From positions 496,001 to 560,000 of the forward strand of contig JAYJMM010000041.1 in NCBI GenBank assembly GCA_037349105.1: a stretch of 64,000 nucleotides of DNA, written 5' to 3'. This document shows, piece by piece, positions 12,201-24,600 of this stretch. Under the pieces are notes generated by a model. The model had not been told where the DNA came from, made no database searches, and saw only the letters and a list, made by a program, of their open reading frames with translations. Origin of the DNA: Limnomonas spitsbergensis. Its lineage: Eukaryota; Chlorophyta; Chlorophyceae; Chlamydomonadales. Numbering within the stretch: position 1 is the first letter of the stretch; each line of letters begins with the position of its first letter. The position numbers were made by a program, and so were the translations under genes.

Positions 12201-13497
12201 CTGCAATTGATGTTCATCCTGGCTAAGGGCCGAGGGAGCCAGCTGTATGAAGGATGCTTAAAACCATGTTGCGAGGGCGATCGGCCGACAGCTGGTCATG
12301 GTTCATAGTTTTGGTCTCTGTCGGCGCAGTGGTGGCCTCACAGCCGCCGTCCCTCTTTAAAGTGCTCTGATGCACAGGAACATCAGATAGATAGAATGGC
12401 CACCATGATGGTCCTGCTGGGCTATGAGCTGCAGCTAACGGGACTATGCGGAGAACTTAACACCGCATGGTCTCGAGAGCTGCAGGTCATAGCCCTTTCA
12501 CCTCCCCTTTTCCGAGAGCTGCAGCTCATAGCCCTACAGCTCAACCGCCCTTTTCATTGTATTATCCTTCAGTCTCGACTGAGGTGAGTAGGGCCATCAT
12601 CGCATGAGGACTGGAGAAGAGGGAGCATAGGGATGACGGTTGTACCACTTGCTTAGCCTGTATTGCTGCATGCGGCCTCAGCGCGGCATGAAATCTGGCT
12701 AGATTGCGCCATGGAGTGTTTGTTTGAACATGGATCTGCCTGATATGCTGCATCAGACCTTGATGCTATCATGGTCGAGGATCAGTTGCCTCCCTGTGGT
12801 GCATGGCAATGGCCTGGGCTGAGCTGCTCTGAGCGTCCTCTAGCAGCCGCCCACCCTGGGCTGCTGATGTTTAAGCGTCAGATGATCCACTCCATATGAC
12901 AGAATATTGGCCCATACCTTCAGTCTTTCGGTTCCGAAATGGAGTTAATGGCTGCGCCGCACCATGCCTGTTGATATGCAGTACCTGAAGAAGTGCATCA
13001 GAGCTGAGTCTTACCTATCAGGTCGTTCTCCTCCTTGGACAGTTGGTTGTGCGGCAAGGACGTGGTGCGCTGAAACTTGCCAGGCGGTTGAGACCTGAGA
13101 CCAAGGTAGTGCATTGGCAGATGGCAGTTATTGCGTCAGCTCTCGACTTCTGCCATGCATGACCGCATGACATGACGTAGACACGCCGAAGGCTTGGGGC
13201 AGGCTCGCCAGCGGCTATGCGAGCTTTCGTACTGAAAGGTCGTGGTGACCTCAGATAACGAGGTGTTTTTTGGAGATTGTGCGGTGGTCCCTCCCGCCCT
13301 GAAATGCGCCAGTGTGGTATGCGCTGTAACGCCAACACCCCCCCAAGCATGGAGACTTACGTCACTTTTGTTGCATCGCCGTTCGCTGTTGCTACACTGC
13401 TGGTAGCTTTGGTTGGAGTGGGTGCGGGAGACCCATCTGGGTAGTTTCCCTGTACGTTAGCATGCACATCAGGAGTAAGCGGTCCAGCGTTTCTCAT
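234..13497 (-). CDS. Tandem-fused pyruvate kinase (two PK domains in one gene), 3' end beyond window
   Basis: Pyruvate kinase makes pyruvate and ATP from phosphoenolpyruvate and ADP, the last step of glycolysis. Exons (minus): 13361-13497, 13015-13094, 11841-12139, 11165-11623, 10604-10693, 9543-9632, 8091-8371, 7273-7378, 6770-6830, 6057-6172, 5455-5595, 4555-4881, 3300-3794, 2652-2831, 2174-2499, 1781-1930, 640-736, 234-418. All are GT-AG and all phases close, giving at least 1206 codons. The start ATG (13497) follows a GCCGCC Kozak-like context and an upstream in-frame stop. A possible 5'UTR intron donor lies near 13532. Residues 1-75 are a Ser/Thr/Pro-rich leader; domain 1 is about 75-627, the linker about 628-680, domain 2 about 680-1160, followed by a tail. 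The last exon may splice onward at 234 (weak GTGTGG donor) or read to a stop near 155. The family assignment is certain. The single-gene model is an inference resting on exon 4555-4881. Confidence 0.85.
700..1425 (-). repeat. 97-bp tandem array containing copies of a PK exon boundary
   Basis: About seven near-identical 97-bp units; the shared CATGGACCTGGG recurs at 730, 827, 924, 1021, 1118, 1215, 1312 and 1408. On the gene strand each unit holds a polypyrimidine/CAG acceptor followed by the first bases of PK exon 640-736. Only the copy nearest the exon continues into full coding sequence. The second copy keeps the exon reading for about ten codons, and later copies have drifted. Confidence 0.9.
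3993..4043 (+). repeat. Dispersed repeat A, copy 2
   Basis: In the PK intron 3795-4554. Frame [16 protein letters not shown]. Confidence 0.8.
7076..7250. repeat. Dispersed repeat C, copy 1 (PK intron)
   Basis: About 175 bp starting CTATCTGGCTGCCACC and running through GGAACATTTGTAC. A second copy lies at 9799-9978 in the same orientation, about 85-90% alike by eye. Both sit in PK introns and have no coding potential. Confidence 0.8.
7407..7460 (-). repeat. Dispersed repeat A, copy 3
   Basis: In the PK intron 7379-8090, opposite orientation to the other copies. Frame [16 protein letters not shown]. Confidence 0.8.
8403..8857. repeat. 36-bp minisatellite in a PK intron
   Basis: About 12 units of 36 bp built around GGATGAACAG and GATGTTACACTTCAGG, with scattered single-base variants. 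It lies just upstream (gene sense) of PK exon 8091-8371, in the intron 8372-9542. No coding potential is seen. Confidence 0.9.
9433..9477 (-). pseudogene. Partial duplicate of a PK exon end inside an intron
   Basis: About 45 bp repeat the last 14 codons and the donor of exon 9543-9632 (reading [10 protein letters not shown] followed by GTGGGT), about 95 bp downstream in the gene sense. It has no acceptor of its own in phase. It is most simply an unequal-crossover relic that also offers a decoy 5' splice site. Confidence 0.8.
9799..9978. repeat. Dispersed repeat C, copy 2 (PK intron)
   Basis: Partner of the copy at 7076-7250. It differs by small indels and ends near a shared GTAACACCTCA-like stretch. 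It is probably a short non-autonomous element or a local duplication. Confidence 0.8.
10074..10250. repeat. Dispersed repeat B, copy 1
   Basis: About 175 bp with ACACCTTTGGGGGTCGCC, GGGACCAAAC and GAAGCACGCTAAAATA. A diverged second copy is at 46585-46760, 36 kb away in another gene's intron. The pattern fits a transposon-derived short repeat. No terminal inverted repeats are obvious. Confidence 0.75.
10470..10600. repeat. Short direct repeat at a PK splice donor
   Basis: Two copies (about 10470-10513 and 10550-10597) of a stretch holding GCTCACCTCACAACAGATGA. The second abuts the donor of exon 10604-10693. The core CACCTCACAACAGATGAGGT is nearly self-complementary, so a small hairpin could form beside the donor. 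Confidence 0.6.
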
Positions 13498-15288
13498 GTG
13501 GGCGGCTATTGGAAAAGATCGACGCACTTACCGGTACAGATTTATCAGAGTCAAGCTGTGCAGTAGAAGCACCGCAGCCCTGCGCGCATCAGTTTCAACC
13601 CTGGTTTCAACACAGTTGACGAGAGGAGCCACCATTGCGGAACTCCTGTATCAGGGTGGGTCGGGGCAAAACCTCTCAAGAGCGGAATCAAACATACCAT
13701 CCTGATTCTATATCAACTTCTGAGTGATGATCTAGGCGTTGATAAGGGGCAATCGCTGGGTGGCCAAGGCACCAATCGGCGCAGGCGTCGCCTGAGTTTC
13801 CAGTTTGTTCGATTATTGCGTACGTTAATTCTTGTTTTCTTAATTCAGATGATCAGAGTCAATAATCGTCTAAGAGGGATGCCCTCGACAGGCAGTACCG
13901 TCTGGTACTCGGTTAGTCCCCTCCTCAGGGCCTGAGGCAGAAAGGCTGGGCACACACGGGTGCGGGTGGGCTCGGAAGCATTTTATCGGCCCGCACAACG
14001 TAACGGACCCCATACAAAATGGTGCCCTTCTTTTCATTACGACACCTCTGCCGATGTGCATATCACTGCACAGAAGTGAGGCATTGAAAATAAATAGGCT
14101 AACTCTGTCACGGTAGCGATGGGAGCCATGCATCTAGTTGCATCCAGCAGGAGGAAGGCCACCGAGGAGGACCACAGACAGTTTCGTGATCGACCGGTAT
14201 GCGGTCCAAGCCCAGGACTGTCGGTAGGGAAGTGAGGTAATGCAAAGAAGATGACGGTTTGGAACACTACTTTTGCATTCATTGGAGTATAGCTGGATGG
14301 GATCCAATAATTGAAGGCTGGCTTGATCATGTTGATGAGGTTTCCACTGCATGGTGCTAAGGGGTTATGAATGTTCAAACGCAACCTCAAACGCAACGCA
14401 TTCTGACCGACCTCTAATCATCCGCTGACCGCCAGTTCGGTCTGGCTACATACATTTCAGGCCACATGGTAAATGACGAGGCTGGGGTAAATATGATAAT
14501 AATTATCATCCTGGACCACGGCAGTCCACCTAGCTGGAGGCAACAAGCTACCAGGCAGAGGTAGATGATGAACTTCCACTTGTTTGTGGCAGATGGCACG
14601 GTTGATCAGGAATCTGATGACATGTGCAAAAACGGGTGACTGCTGCTATAGGAATGATTGCTCCAAGGATGTGCTGCAAGGAAAACACATCGCACATAGC
14701 CAGTACTCTATAGCTCTAACATAGACCTTCAAATACGAATTTCATTAAGTAGCAGCTCAGGCCAGTTTGACGCGTCCGAAATGCCTTGCATGCCACAGCC
14801 TGTTGTGTCTGCCACGTTGATCTATTATTCTGTTGAATCTGGAACCGGTGCATGCCACAGCCTTAGGAGGGTCAAGTGGTAGATTGCGCGAAAGACAGAC
14901 AACAGCAAATGATAAATTTCTTCTGGTAGGCTCAAGATAAGTCAAGATATCCGCCTTCTGACAGGATGAGAGGACAATTATAATGCAAGTGAGCTGCTGA
15001 GGACGAGAACCCAAGGTGTCAAGTCCACACGAAACCAAAACAACCTGAAGTTGCAACAAGACAAAAATAATCCAAAAAGAGAGGGAAGCCGTTTTCTATC
15101 TTCGTTTCACGACTGGCCAATCAGCATGCATACTAAATTTCCTGACGACCTTTGGGCAGGCAAGTCTCAACTAACAGAATCTTGCGGACCGGCAGTGGTG
15201 AGTTGTGAGAGGTGGCTCGAAGAGGTTCCGCAAAGTGCGCCATCTCATCACCATGGTCAACATATTGGTCTGAATGTTAGTTAAATTA
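13498..15288. promoter_or_regulatory. Intergenic: PK 5' region and 3' flank of the gene at 15289-18171
   Basis: The 1.8 kb between two minus-strand genes must hold the PK promoter and 5'UTR and the 3'UTR of the upstream gene. A good 5' splice site (CCG/GTAAGTGCG on the minus strand, near 13532) suggests an intron in the PK leader. I see no TGTAA on the minus strand close to the stop at 15289, no conserved ORF and no repeat. Confidence 0.4.
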
Positions 15289-18171
15289 TTAAAAACCCCA
15301 CCGAGGCTTGGGATCATTGTACTTCCTCCCATAGTAGACGCACTTGTCCACGCCACCTCCAAGCGGACCATAATAGCTGCGCAGCAAGACATTCATCACA
15401 GTGCGCTGTACGTTAGAAGTGAGGGAGGCAGCACAATGCGAGCTCCAAGCTTCCAATGCATGTGCATGGCAAGATCAATGGGTAAGGCAAAAGCAGGTCT
15501 CCAAGAACATGATGCTCCACGAGTGCGATAGGGGGCACCGGGTCAGGGATACTCCAGCATTGCAATACTGCTATCAGTTAGGACATAGCATCACACTTTG
15601 ACATCCGGGCATATATGAAGTCCCCTCAACCAGAACGTTCCTGCAACCTGTCACCCATCACACCTTACGTACCCCCTTAGCAAGCGCACAAGGCCTGCCC
15701 CCAAACCCTCAATATAAGCCAGCCTCGTGCCTAAAGTCCAGTGCCCCTCCCCCCTGTGTCTCCTAATGATTAATTTGGAAATTCCAAGCGGCACCAAGGG
15801 ATCTTGATGAACCTCTTGTTAACACCTCTCACCCCACCACTCACTCCGTCCACATGGGGTCCTGCGCCAGGGGTTGCGGCATGTGGCGCCAGCAGCTGCC
15901 CACCAGCCTTGCATTGGCTGAACCCGGCACCACATGCTGTCCGAGGCAGATGTCCTTTGTCCTAGCCAGGTCATCAGAGGTCAAGCTCTTGGTCAGCGAC
16001 TGAGAAAGGTTGCCGTTGTGGTGGTCCTCCACAAACGTCCACTTGCCCCCGACCAGCCGCGTGTGTGGGGAGCCGGCAATCGTGTGCTGCCCCATTGTCT
16101 CACGGGCTTGTTGCAAATCGTTTTCATTCAGGTTGCGATTTGTGTCGTAAGCATGGCCCAGCTGACCTGGCGCATATTCAGGGTAGGGTGCGCCACCATA
16201 GCCGCCGCCACCGCCGTTCTCGTTGTTGGTCTTGCCATACTTGTATTGGCTATTGGCTGCGGGCGTCGCAGGCCGAGCGTACGGGTTCGCAGATGACGGC
16301 CTGGCATATTGGCCACCATTGCCTTGTTCGGCTTCCCAGGCAAAGCCGGTGCCCGGGTTCACAGGCAGCGAACTCAGGTCAGAGGCAACCGCATACGCTC
16401 CATTCTGATCAAATGGGTGGGAGGGCCTCGTGGACATGGCACCCACGCCGCCCTCCAGGATGGACACCGTCTTGTTGCGACCCATGGTGGTGCCCGGTCG
16501 CGCCGTCTTGCTGCGCTGGGCAGTGCCGTATTGCTGGGCCTGCCTGCCTACCGTGCTGGTGGGGCGCTGGTTCCCGTACTGCTGTACCGGCCGCTGGGCG
16601 CTGGAGGGGCGCTGGGCACTGGTGGGGCGCTGGGGCTGGTGCGTCTGCCCCTGCCTGCCCCCAGCACTGGCCGGACGCTGAAGCAGGTACTGGTTGCCAT
16701 AGTCCCCCCCCAGGTGCCTGGTGCCGGTCGCAAAGCCAGGTTTTTGGGGCTTGCCAACGTTGACTGTGCTGCCAGGAGTCAGGAACTGCTGCCTGTCATG
16801 GGTGTATGGGGCAGGTACCGAGCCGTAGCCGTTTCCGTTGTCGTAGTGGTCTGAAGGCTTGGCAGGGGCCTGGTAATCCTCACCGTAAGATGTCTGCTTG
16901 CCTGCATGTGAAGCCATCTTGAAGGACGTGGAGCTACCGTTGCGTGGAGTTGGGACCATGGGGTTGCTCAACAACGTCACGTTGCCGTCTGCGGCCCGTG
17001 GCGATTCGTCCAGGTACGACACCACCTCAGAGATGCCCTCCTTGCGGGGCAGAGGAGGCGGCTGCAGTGGGGGAGGGGGTACAGCAGCACGCGTTACTTG
17101 GCGGGTCCTCATTTGAAGCCCGCCTCGCCAGTCCAAGGCTGAGATATCTGGCAACTGGATTGCAGGCCGTGTGCCGTGAAGCCCTGAGAAATTGAAACGT
17201 CCCTGGATGCCACCCAGTCGAAGGCAAATCAGATGTACAGCGCTGTACATGTGTGTAGTGGCCAGCTCGTCGTATCGTGAGCATATGTTGAGGAGACACT
17301 GACAGTACTGAGCGAGACGGGGGCACGGGCTCCTGGCACGGGCTCCTTAGACTGCGATACTCTAATCCATATTCCACGTTATAAGCAGTGTGCGGCAGAA
17401 GCTGTGGGTTATTGTGAAGTATGCACCGGGCAGTTTACTAGTACTAGTACTAGTACCTGTATACATTACATAACAAAAGAACCTTTGGCCTCAGCCAGGA
17501 CCTGTTGCTCTAGGAAGCCCCACCTGCCACTAACTGAAGTTTTTCTCTCATCATAAGATGTGCCAAGAAGGCAAGAATGTATGCGGAATTCATGTTAGTT
17601 AACATCTTCATGTTAAATTACATGAATCCTGCTTAAATTAGTACATCATGCTAGAAGGCCATTCCTCGCACCTTAGGGTCGACCCAGTGACCAGTGTTGT
17701 CCAGCATGTAGTTTGTGCCAAACTCCCGGCCGGCATCATAGGCAGCCGTCCTCCGCTGCTGCTGTTGTTGCTGCTGCTGGTTATCCTGGTTCCGCCTCTG
17801 ATCTGCCTGCTGTTCCAGGTACTGCTGTTGCTGCTGCTCAAGATCACGCTGCTGCTGCCAAGCGAGTGTGCCGGGAGGGTTGCGTGTTGCACTCATGCTT
17901 CGGCCACGAGCGGAGGTAGCAGTGTTGGGGCGGGTTTTGGAGGCCAGGACGATGCCCGGGCCTGAGCAAAGATGCATGAGCAGTGGACAATGAGCATGTT
18001 ACATCGGGTTGGTTGCCAGAATAACTTGCAGGGCCCGGAGACACTGAGAGGTCGGATGTGAAAGGAGGTGGGAGGTGGAGAGGAGGCTCAGCAGGTGATC
18101 GACCTACCTTGGCGGTAAGTCTTCACAGGAGTGCCTACACTGTATGATTGACGGACGTCGTAGTCATCCAT
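15289..18171 (-). CDS. Gln/Pro/Ser-rich protein of unknown function (552 aa)
   Basis: Four exons: 18108-18171, 17672-17961, 15845-17061, 15289-15376; phases 1, 0, 2 all close. The protein starts MDDYDVRQSYSVGTP. A polyQ-rich, probably helical stretch (residues ~55-95) is followed by DAGREFGTNYMLDNTGHWVDPK, then low-complexity sequence with RPTSAQRPSSAQRP-type repeats. Near the C terminus, two copies of a motif of the form LGQHxxxGSxxxRLVGxxW lie about 50 residues apart. The end is YGPLGGGVDKCVYYGRKYNDPKPRWGF. No catalytic motif, signal peptide or membrane segment is seen. I do not recognise the family; Tyr/Pro-rich short motifs of this kind are common in ciliary and cytoskeletal proteins, which is only a suggestion. 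Without the last splice, exon 3 would stop at once (TGA at 15841), and the spliced exon adds 28 compositionally typical residues. Confidence 0.7.
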
Positions 18172-18621
18172 GATGCCTGCAGTTAAGAAAGAAGGGATGA
18201 CAGTCTAAACGGTGCCGACGGTACACTATAACACTGCCACACGAATCGAGAAAAAGCTTCCCTATAAAGTTTCAAATTTTATATTTAATAATTAGCCTGT
18301 CCTCTGTTTATCGACCGCTCTCACCTTGTAACCTGGAATTTTGTCAGGGGCAGACGAAATTTCTTCGAGGAGGCCACTGGCCTGTAGGAGCTCTCAGCTT
18401 ACACCACCTAGATTATTGAAGGTAGTTGCCGCTCGAAGACATATTCCGATAATTCGTAAGCAGACGCATATCGACTCATACGCACTTCAGCTACTCAGCC
18501 GGTACAGTGTGACAGGAAGCATAGCTGGTACACGAGCAGCCTAGGACCATGCCCAGACCATGCCCAAGACCATGCCCATGTCGGTGTGGTTTTTTGTATT
18601 AGATAGGTAAAGTGGCTTATC
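18172..18621. promoter_or_regulatory. Divergent promoter region
   Basis: 450 bp separate the start codons of the minus-strand unknown gene (18171) and poly(A) polymerase (18622), so they share a head-to-head promoter. It is AT-richer than the flanks, including TTATATTTAATAATTAG near 18280. A short run of ACCATGCCC-type repeats (18546-18580) lies in the poly(A) polymerase leader. No specific factor site is recognised. Confidence 0.5.
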
Positions 18622-21600
18622 ATGGGGTCGCAGATTGACTACTGCATTTCGACCATTAGCACGGCTGAACCTTCCCAACTGGACGTGAGGCAAGGGTTGG
18701 AATTAGTCAAGGTTGGTGGCACTCTTATGTCTCCAGCTGTTCAGTGTCTGTTGATGGGGAAGCTGAGATCTACTGTCAGCCAGCCCACGCCTTGCCGACG
18801 GAGCTTGGCCCTAATTCGTCCTTCATTCGCAGTATCTGAAAGAAAGAGGTCTTTTTGAGGACACCAATGAGGCGATTAACAGAGAGCACGTTCTCGGAAT
18901 GCTGGATCGGATAATAAAAACCTGGGTCCGATCTGTTTTGGAGGCCCTGGGATATACAACGTCGACATGCGAAGACGTGAACGCGAAGATCTTCACGTTT
19001 GGCAGCTATCGCCTCGGGGTGCATGGCCCAGGTAAAAGCCGTCAAGCCCTAGCTCACCCCCCATGGCCCAATTCATGCTCCGCTCTGGACTCTCTGGCCG
19101 TGGCCTGACATTGCTACTTACAGGTGCTGATATTGATACCTTGGTGGTGGGGCCCAGAGCCGTTCAACGAGATGGTCACTTCTTTGGGTCATCGCCTCAT
19201 AGCCTAGAAGCCATCCTGCGGGTGAGATCGGTGGACCCTGCTGTTTTGCACTTTCAGTTTGAATCCCCAGTGTAGGACATTAGTTGAACAAATCTCTCCT
19301 CTGCCTCCAGAGAACCCCGGGTGTTACCAACGTGCAAGCAGTCATAGAGGCGTACGTACCAATTCTGACGATTGAGGCAAGTGGCTCTTTTCCCTCTCCC
19401 TTTGGTTAGGCATATTTGAGTTTTAGAGCTCGCCTGCTTGACAGTCAGTTGACTTCTAGTTGGCATGGCCGCATGGTTATTCTTGCATGCATGGCCCTCT
19501 TGTGGCTTTGCATAGTCTCATGCCATGCGCGCATTCTGCCTGTCTGGCAAGGGCCTGCATGGCCCTGTGCATGCAGGCCCCATGCATGCCTCCCTTTGTG
19601 ATGTAGATTCAAGCTTACTAATTCAGTCCATCTTTTAGCAGCTTCCAAGTCTATCCAGGACCCATGCAAGCTGCACATCGCATGCCCACACATACAGGAT
19701 TATTAGATCCTCACATCCCTCCCACTTGCAAGCTTCAGCCAAGCCTCACGTCCTAGTGTTAGGGGATCAATAAATACAGATCCCCCTGTATGTCCACGCC
19801 TTAAATTCAGCACGTGTAACAGGGTGACGTCACCCCTCCACACCACGTGAAGTGCTGCCTGTGATCCTCCCCCCCTGCCTATGCCCCGTCCCCTGAGCGC
19901 AGTTCAACGGCATTGAGATGGACTTGCTGTACGCCCAGATGCAGCTCAATTCCATCCCTGAGGACCTGGATGTGAGCAGCACTGCCATCCTGCGCGGCTG
20001 CGACGAGCAGTCTATCCGCAGTCTAAACGGCTGCCGCGTGACAGACAGAGTCCTGAGCACCGTGAAGAACAAGGAGACCTTCAGGTGCCAAGGATGCTCA
20101 GCATTTTTACTCTCCTTCTCTCTTCCCTGGCTGCTGCTCCTTCCAACTGCTCCCTGCTGACCCGCTGGCTCTGCCTCTGCTCTTCCGCTCCAGGACCACC
20201 CTCAAGGCCATCAAGTACTGGGCAGAGCGGCGGAATGTGTATAGCAACGTCATGGGCTATCTGGGGGGTGTCAATTGGGCCATCCTCGTGGCCAAGCTGT
20301 GCCAGTGGTACCCCCGCATGAATGCAAGCGCCCTCATAGCACGCTTCTTCATGGTGAGCCGCGCTGCAGGGGTTTGGGGCAGGCAATCGAACCCCAATCT
20401 TGCTGTTTGATTGTTTCAGCCCACCCAGGTCTCGACCTTTTTAAGCGAGTAACAGCTCCCCTCTGGATCTACTATGCTCAGCTAAGAAGTAGCCCTGCCA
20501 TCCTCACATGCCCCCCCCCCCCATAAGCCCTCCACCCCCTCACACGCCCCCCCCCATATGCCCTCCACCCCCTCACACAAGCTACTGCGCCCCCTTGCCT
20601 CCTCCGCTCCCTTTCAGATGTTTGGTGACTGGAAGTGGCCCAAGGCGATCTACCTCTGCGAGATGGAATCCAACGCGATGGGCTTGCCTCAGTGGGACCC
20701 CACCGACCCGCGGGACATGCAGGCGGAGATGCCGATCATCACCCCCTCCTATCCGGCCATGAACTCCTCGTACAACGTCTCACGATGCACGCGAGAGGTG
20801 AGAGGCAGGGGCTGGAGAGGCGCGGGGAGGGGCCGCGGTGTGGCTGTGGCACTTGCTCTTCTGACTGTAACAGCTAAAAATACTAGAGAATCATACACCA
20901 TGTGGTTGTCAGCGGTGTGGGTGTTGGGGACATCGTACACTTCCAGCCATGAGGAATGTAGGGTGTGAGGCTGTGTGCCCCAGGTGTGGGGAGGCTAGGT
21001 CCAGCAGCGTGTGGCTTGTTTGAGACCAGCTTTGAAGACCTGGCCATGGATCGGCAGTGAGTGTTGGATGGTCGATCATCGTCTTCTGAAGGCAGCTGGT
21101 ATAGCTTTACAGAGGAGGGTGCACCGTCACCCCTCCCCCCCACTTTTGGGTTCCCCTCCCTCTCTTTTCACTCCTCCATGGACCGCATGCCCATGAGAGC
21201 CCATGCAGCCATGCATATCTTCAGCTGCACATCACGGTCTGCCCCCCTCCGCCATGTTGATTTGTCGACCAGGTGATGCTAGAGGAGTTCCACCATGCCT
21301 ACGGGGTGCTGAGGCAGGTGCTGTTTGAGCCGCACGACGTGACGCCCTGGCACCTGCTCTTCGAGCCCCAGCACTTTTTCTGCGCAGAGAAGGGCTGGTA
21401 CGTTCAGGTGAGAGGGCAAACTGGAACCAGCGGAACACATTGGGATTGGACCAAAACTATCCTGTTGGTAGCAGTGCCCCCCTTGTCAGGTGCAGCCAGA
21501 ACCTTATCTGCCCTTCTTCTGTTGGTCAGATTCCATCGTACCAGCCACTCATCCGCCCTCCCAATCTTTGCTTATCCGCCTTGGTACTAGAGGGACACCG

Positions 21601-24600
21601 CTGGACCACCTGTCTGCCTATGTGCTTGAAAATTCACCATGGCAAGCTGTCGCACCTGCTTGTGTTTTTGTTACAAAGCATAATTGGACTGTGCTTGCTT
21701 CTATGAAATGTGTGTAAAACTGTAAATCTGCCTGTTCTCCAGATTGAAGTGCTTGCTTCTACCGGGGACGAGCTCAAGACGTGGGACGGGTGGGTGCGGA
21801 GCAGGCTCAAGCTCATGGTGAAGAACATGGAGGACCACGTCAACGCGCGCCCGCTGCCCAAGTCGCTGGACCCGCCTAAGAAGCCGAGGAAGGATCGGGC
21901 GCCAGGTGCGAACCCCGCTCCGGACGCCGGCCCCTCATCAGTCAAGGCAGAAGAGCCGTGCACTGCGACAGGGCCGGATCAGCAGGCTGACGCCTCGACT
22001 GCGGGCTCGGATCAGCAGGCAGCGGCGGCTGATGAGCAGGAGCAGGAAGAGGCGGCAGCACGGCCGAGCAAGTACTACTACCTCTGCATCACCAAGCGGA
22101 CGCCCGTGGTGAGCATGTGTCCTGCTCTGCAAATGATGGTCTTAGACTCCTGGCGGCATGCCCAGTGTTGACTGAAAGGGTTTCATCCCTCCCGGTCGTT
22201 CGGTACTTAGCCTGCCTGCTAGACTGCCCTGCGGCGATCTCTGGTTCTTGACAGTCCTCTGATTACGGCTCTCTCTGCCTACACCAGCCTGCCTCCACAT
22301 TTGATCCCTTTCATTGACAGCGGGGATTAGAGGAATGTGGGAAGCAGGGGTTGTAGATAGGTATCCTAGACCTGCAATCCATTTCTGAAGCGGTCGGGGG
22401 TAAGAACGCGCGCCCTTGAGGGACGCCTGATGGAGGTGAAAATGTGCTTCAAAAGGATACATAATTTAGCGGGTAAATGTTGGCATATGCAGCCATGAGC
22501 TGGATACTGAGGGGGATGATGTCTGGTATCAGTGCATGAATGAATCATCTTGCCCCCTCGGTCATGCCTTTGGAGATTGAACATAAAGCGAGAGCATAAG
22601 CACCTGCCGGCTGTCACTCACAGTCCATGTGTTTGCATGTGGGACTTGGTTGCATGGCGAGATTGGCGACCGCCCGTGACCTCCACAATGCCACCACATG
22701 GCGCCAAAGATACTGCTGCTGCTGCTTCTGCTGCATGCCTTGCTGTGTAGGTGGTCCAGGTCAATCAGGCCAATGGGACAGTTGTGCAGTCACACTTCAA
22801 CCAGCAGCCGCCTCCTGTTGGCAACAGAATCAATATCAGTCAGCCTGTGCGGAACTTCAAACAGCAGGTACAACTACCGCAATTTCGAATTACAGCAGGT
22901 TCATGTAGTGTACTTGCTAGGCAAACCTGCACCTCTGGCAGGCTTATCCAAACAGCAGGAGCACTAGGTGCATTTACTAGCACAGGGAAGCAACTGGTAG
23001 ATTTGACTATCAATATATATGTTTCATCATCCTGTTGGTGTCACGTCATTGAAGTGGTGACAGTGGCATGTGTGACATACGTCACTGAACACTACGTGAA
23101 GGTGTCTTACCCGATCTTGCCCTTAACCATGCACCCTGCACCATCTACTTGTTACTGCTGCCTACTCCACCCGTTTGTTACTACTCCATGCTCCATGCTC
23201 CACCCGCTTGTTACCACTAAATGCTCCACCCGCTTGTTACTGCGCTTGCGTAGGTGATGCAGTGGCACCAGCGCAAGCCTGGCATGGACGTTCAGGTCCA
23301 GCTGTTGCGTCAGCGGGACCTTCCGGCGTGGGTTTTCCCTGAAGGCCGCAACCCATTACTGCCAGCGCCTGTTGAGGCCAGGGTCACCGGTGCAGGCGCC
23401 CCTGCTGAGGCCCCTGCTCCCGCCACGCCCTCGTTTGAAGGCATCGCGGAAGACAAGCTCGCGCAGCTCCTCGTGGCTGCACTGCAGCAGGCAGACGCTG
23501 CCTCAGGCAAAGTTGTGAAGCTGGAGGATGGTCTCGTGGAGGTCAAGCAGGAGCAGGATGTTGAGGAGACCAAGGCGGAAGCAGTCAAGCATGAGGAGTG
23601 TCGTTCCGCTGCAAGGGAGGGGCCTGATGCTGGAAGCTTGCCGGATGTGCGGACGGAGGAGGCGGGGGGGCCGGGGAAGAGACCTGTGAGCACCTTCGAC
23701 ACCCAGGAGACTCCGCCGGTTGCCAAGCGGTCTAAGGTGCTGGCAGAAGTGAGAGCTGGCAGCTGTGCTTCTCCCCAGGCCTCTGTGGAGGTCACAGCTG
23801 AGGTAGGCAAAGGGGCACACAGCTAAGCAGGTGGGCCCAAAACCCCTAAGCTCCCGCCCCTATTCAAGTTTGAATAAACCCAAGCACGCTGGTCTTATGT
23901 TGCATGTCTCTCTGCGCCTCAGAGCCTCCGAATCTGAACTTCAAAGCCCCATTCGATTGCTATTCCAGACAGTGCAGAGCTGGATGGCGTCCTGCACGCC
24001 CTGCGTAATTCCTCAATCCATGTTTTTCTCCAAGTACTTGTGATGTCAACTGCACCACTGCTGCCTGGCTTAAGGACTGCGCCCGGGGCACACCGATACA
24101 TTCCCTGTGAATGCATCCAGTGCGAGCACGTCCGCCTCCATGCACACTCTAGTGCTCAACTGCTCAAGAATGTAGGCCCACACCTGCCATTGCTGCTGCA
24201 TCGCCGCGGCCACCCTGCTTTGCAGGACGAAACTCTTTTTGGTCACCGTGATGGGATCCCCTCCACGCCTGCCGAGCTGCGTGCGGCAGCGGCCGAGGCG
24301 CGATACGAAGACGCGGGCGACGTTTCAGAGTGGCTGGGTGTGGACACGGGCGCGGCTGAGTCAACCAGTCGGAGCCCAGGGGCCGCAATAGATTCCTCAG
24401 CTGAACAAGCCAGAGGCAGAGCCAAAGCAGCAGCCTCATCAACCCGTAGTGCGCCGCCATTGGCCAAAGTTGTTATGCGTCCGCAGCAGAAGCAGGTGAC
24501 GGCTTGAACGCCCCCCCTCCGCCCATGCCATCGCACCACCCGCACCACCTGCCCTGCACCTTCTGCCCTCCACCTGCCCTGCACCTGCCCGGGCGACTAG

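Larger units (their letters stand above)
5455..13497 (-). other. PK domain 1 (N-terminal half of the fused protein)
   Basis: Domain 1 carries the PK landmarks in order: [10 protein letters not shown] near residue 125, the substrate-loop [16 protein letters not shown] (K+/phosphate site), the B-domain, the active-site signature IISKIEN with its catalytic Lys, [20 protein letters not shown] and LSGETANGD. The C-terminal allosteric-type domain follows ([18 protein letters not shown], then GMLPLKVASLDL). Its final beta strand (VISVVRLG) is not in exon 5455-5595 but in the next exon, 4555-4881, so the domain is incomplete without that exon. Compared with domain 2, the C-terminal third is strongly diverged and has an extra charged insert ([17 protein letters not shown]). 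Confidence 0.85.

Noticed and set aside
15841..15843. TGA at the end of the long exon as the true stop of the unknown gene
   Set aside because: The GTGAGT overlapping it is a strong donor, and a phase-matched exon at 15289-15376 ends in a natural stop. Transcript data could reverse this.
23254..23826. Stop at 23826 as the end of poly(A) polymerase
   Set aside because: A GAG/GTAGGC donor at 23802 and in-phase exons at 24226 and 24956 continue the protein with similar composition.
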